Origin: IDS-8 sp040902105
GTDB taxonomy: Bacteria; Pseudomonadota; Gammaproteobacteria; Steroidobacterales; Woeseiaceae
Direction: 5' to 3'
NCBI GenBank assembly: GCA_040902105.1
Contig: JBBDXW010000012.1
Coordinates: 1-7,923 of the forward strand
Length of the DNA stretch: 7,923 bases
Below the pieces are notes generated by a model. The model was not told the DNA's origin. It searched no databases and saw nothing but the letters and a program-made list of their open reading frames with translations. Made by a program: the position numbers and the translations under genes. This document shows positions 6,133 to 7,923 of the stretch, piece after piece. How positions within the stretch are numbered: position 1 is the first letter of the stretch; each line of letters begins with the position of its first letter.

Positions 6133-7713
6133 TTAGTGCTCGCGGGTTTCGCGGAAACTGATGCCCGGCCAGCGCTCCTGGGCGAGATTGAGGTTGACCC
6201 GGGTCGGAGCAATGTAGACCAGGCTGCCGCTGTGATCCAGCGCCAGATTATCATGTGCTTTCGTCCGGAACTCGGAGAGTTTCCTGTCGTCGGCGGTTTC
6301 GATCCAGCGCGCCGTTGCGACGGTTATCGGCTCGAACCGGCAGTCCACTTTGTACTCATCGCGCAAGCGATGCGCGACTACTTCGAACTGCAGCGGGCCG
6401 ACGGCCCCAAGTATGAGGTCGTTGTTCCGCAGCGGCTTGAAGAGCTGCGTGGCGCCTTCCTCGCACAGTTGCGACAGCCCTTTTTGCAATGCCTTGAGTC
6501 GCAGCGGATCCTTGAGTATTGCCCGGCGGAAAATTTCAGGCGCAAAGCTCGGTATGCCGAGGAAACGGATTTCCTCGCCTTCGGAAAAACTGTCGCCGAT
6601 GTTGATCGTGCCGTGGTTGTGCAGGCCGATGATATCGCCCGCGTAAGCAGTGTCGGTTTGCTGACGATCCGCCGCCATGAACGTAATCGCAGCAGCGATT
6701 TTCATTTCTTTGCCGCTGCGCACGTGCGTGAGCTTCATACCCTTTTCAAACTTTCCGGAACAGATTCGCATGAACGCAATGCGGTCGCGATGGCCCGGAT
6801 CCATATTAGCCTGAATCTTGAATACGAAACCGGTCAGCTGTTCTTCGGCAGGATCGACTGCACGGGTTTCCGCTTCGCGCGGCCGCGGCGAAGGCGCGTG
6901 CTCTACGAACTCATCCAGAAGTTCCTTGACGCCGAAGTTATTGACGGCAGAACCGAAAAAAACCGGTGTTTGCCGGGCGGCCAGATAAGCCCCGATGTCG
7001 AACGGCGGGCAGGCGCCTTTTACAAGTTCGATTTCCTCGCGAAATCGTGCCGCGTCGTCGCCGAGCACTTCATTCGCACGGGCGGATTCGAGGCCTTCGA
7101 CTGTCTCGATCGTCGATGCCTCTTCCCGTCCGGCACGCGTGTACAGATAAATCCGGTCAGCAAGAAGATGATAGACGCCTTTCAGGTAGCGTCCCATGCC
7201 GATCGGCCAGGTGACGGGCGCGCACTGAATGCCGAGGACCGACTCGATCTCGTCCAGCAGATCGATCGGCGCGCGTCCGTCGCGATCGAGTTTGTTGACG
7301 AAGGTGATGATCGGAGTGTCGCGCAGACGGCATACGTCCATCAGTTTGATGGTGCGTTGCTCGACGCCCTTGGCGCAGTCGATGACCATCAGCGCGGAGT
7401 CGACCGCAGTGAGCGTCCGGTAGGTGTCTTCGGAAAAATCTTCGTGGCCGGGCGTGTCGAGCAGGTTGATCAGGCGATCCCTGTAAGGGAATTGCATGAC
7501 CGACGAGGTCACGGAGATGCCGCGCTCCTGTTCGAGCGCCATCCAGTCGGAGGTCGCATGACGCCGGGCCTTGCGTCCCTTCACTGCCCCGGCAAGCTGA
7601 ATGGCGCCACCGAAGAGCAGCAGCTTTTCGGTCAACGTGGTCTTACCGGCGTCCGGATGGGAAATGATCGCGAACGTGCGACGTTTTCTGACGTTTTCTT
7701 CCAGGGGACTCAT
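6133..7713 (-). CDS. prfC: Peptide chain release factor 3 (RF3), translational GTPase
   Basis: A 526-residue cytoplasmic GTPase; E. coli RF3 has 529. RF3 removes RF1 or RF2 from the ribosome after peptide release, driven by GTP. All GTPase motifs are intact: G1 SHPDAGKTT (18-26), G2 RGISV (64-68) with the following threonine, G3 DTPGH (86-90), G4 NKLD (140-143) and G5 GSA (254-256). Diagnostic RF3 stretches include SVMQFPY, EDFSEDTYRTLTAVD, GFVFKIQANMDP, TFMA.DR, LGLHNHGTI.IGD and the C-terminal TREH. The ATG at 7713 (MSPLEENVRKRRTFAIISHPDAG) matches the family N-terminus. The frame continues open to 7863, but that extension crosses the REP repeat and is not RF3-like. Upstream, the Shine-Dalgarno is weak (TTTAGG about 10 bases before the ATG). 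The TAA stop is 7 bp before the kinase ATG, suggesting one transcript. Confidence 0.98.
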   Translation of the reverse strand: MSPLEENVRKRRTFAIISHPDAGKTTLTEKLLLFGGAIQLAGAVKGRKARRHATSDWMALEQERGISVTSSVMQFPYRDRLINLLDTPGHEDFSEDTYRTLTAVDSALMVIDCAKGVEQRTIKLMDVCRLRDTPIITFVNKLDRDGRAPIDLLDEIESVLGIQCAPVTWPIGMGRYLKGVYHLLADRIYLYTRAGREEASTIETVEGLESARANEVLGDDAARFREEIELVKGACPPFDIGAYLAARQTPVFFGSAVNNFGVKELLDEFVEHAPSPRPREAETRAVDPAEEQLTGFVFKIQANMDPGHRDRIAFMRICSGKFEKGMKLTHVRSGKEMKIAAAITFMAADRQQTDTAYAGDIIGLHNHGTINIGDSFSEGEEIRFLGIPSFAPEIFRRAILKDPLRLKALQKGLSQLCEEGATQLFKPLRNNDLILGAVGPLQFEVVAHRLRDEYKVDCRFEPITVATARWIETADDRKLSEFRTKAHDNLALDHSGSLVYIAPTRVNLNLAQERWPGISFRETREH

Positions 7714-7822
7714 GTGAATGTGCCTAAACGGCTGGATTGCTGGCGGTGCACGATGCCTGTGGCAAAGTCCCTCGCCAAAAAAAGCGCCGAAGTGTAACCC
7801 TAAATGACGCGTATAAGAACCC

Positions 7823-7849
7823 TGTAGGAGCCCGCCATTGCGGGCGACC
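7823..7849 (+). repeat. REP-like palindrome, solitary forward copy
   Basis: TGTAGGAGCCCGC, loop built around CATT, then GCGGGCGACC. Stem arms GCCCGC (7830-7835) and GCGGGC (7840-7845) pair perfectly. Apart from the loop and one base (TGTAGG against TGTTGG) it equals the copy at 1146-1171, nearly 6.7 kb away. It stands alone in the non-coding DNA upstream of prfC, so it is a singlet and not a REPIN pair. Confidence 0.65.
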
Positions 7850-7869
7850 TGCGCGGCGGTCAACCCACG

Positions 7870-7893
7870 GAAAAGGGGACAGTGACCTTTTTC
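7870..7893. repeat. GGGGACAGTGACC-type inverted-repeat motif
   Basis: The stretch starts GAAAAGGGGACAGTGACC and ends TTTTTC; its ends are near-perfect inverted repeats (GAAAAGG against CCTTTTTC). It resembles a short motif (AAAAGGGGACAG...TTTT) that I recall near REP-associated or Y1-type transposase genes in many GC-rich genomes; that likeness is from memory and unverified. It begins 20 bp after the solitary REP copy. It could also be a small hairpin with no mobile origin. There is no second copy in the window. Confidence 0.35.
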
Positions 7894-7923
7894 GGCGACG
7901 CGCGGGGAAGATTGTGAGCCTCG

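Larger units (their letters stand above)
7714..7923. other. Non-coding region upstream of prfC
   Basis: These 210 bases contain the solitary REP-like copy and the GGGGACAG motif but no gene that I can support. The prfC promoter should lie in 7714-7822, read on the minus strand. The best -10-like hexamer, TACACT at 7796-7791, has only a poor -35 (TTCTTA), so I do not call it. A seven-base A tract at 7777-7783 has no strong stem beside it. Confidence 0.5.

Noticed and set aside
6126..6254. A 43-residue N-terminal extension of the histidine kinase
   Set aside because: It overlaps the end of prfC in another frame and is not PAS-like. The ATG at 6125, just after the prfC stop, is more natural.
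6112..7797. A 561-codon open frame on the plus strand opposite prfC
   Set aside because: It is a GC-rich mirror frame of a certain gene. RF3 matches its family along the full length, and the antisense product has no recognisable domain.
7791..7819. Candidate prfC promoter on the minus strand (TTCTTA, 17 bp, TACACT)
   Set aside because: The -35 matches only three of six consensus bases and the -10 four of six, which is not better than chance in 200 bp.
7714..7863. A 50-residue N-terminal extension of RF3
   Set aside because: It crosses the REP copy and has no counterpart in RF3, whose N-terminus matches the ATG at 7713.
1..7923. CRISPR arrays, tRNA or rRNA genes, toxin-antitoxin or phage defence genes
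   Set aside because: I found no regularly spaced repeats and no tRNA- or rRNA-like sequence, and every large gene is assigned to a housekeeping or signalling family.

Overview
The window (about 60% GC by eye) is packed with conserved proteobacterial genes. The RF3 sequence stays close to the E. coli protein along its whole length, and a MoxR / DUF58 / TgpA-type transglutaminase operon is present. Together these suggest a GC-rich gammaproteobacterium, perhaps near the xanthomonad, Nevskia or Steroidobacter groups; that placement is inference and no taxonomic marker was tested. A run of 10 N at 1105-1114 shows that the source is a draft, possibly metagenomic, assembly.

Layout. (1) Positions 1-71 hold what may be the last codons of an upstream gene, then a good ribosome binding site. 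(2) 72-4172, plus strand: a three-gene operon of MoxR AAA+ ATPase, DUF58 protein and TgpA-like membrane transglutaminase. The last two overlap by ATGA. (3) 1043-1171: between moxR and the DUF58 core lies a cluster of REP-like palindromes (forward, inverted, forward), and the N gap falls inside the inverted copy. (4) 4188-6125, minus strand: a soluble hybrid histidine kinase (PAS-PAS-HisKA-HATPase-REC), convergent with tgpA and separated from it by only 15 bp. (5) 6133-7713, minus strand: prfC (peptide chain release factor 3), 7 bp upstream of the kinase and probably co-transcribed with it. (6) 7714-7923: non-coding DNA with a lone fourth REP-like copy and a separate GGGGACAGTGACC inverted-repeat motif.

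How the genes relate. In the plus-strand operon MoxR is the likely chaperone-like ATPase, DUF58 its membrane-anchored partner, and the TgpA-like protein the periplasmic effector with a complete Cys-His-Asp triad. On the minus strand RF3 recycles class I release factors after termination. The kinase next to it has no visible functional link to translation.

I see no CRISPR array, phage, toxin-antitoxin or defence system, and no clearly new multi-gene system. The most distinctive item is the REP cluster. Its symmetry predicts the sequence hidden under the N run, and it affects where the DUF58 gene starts.
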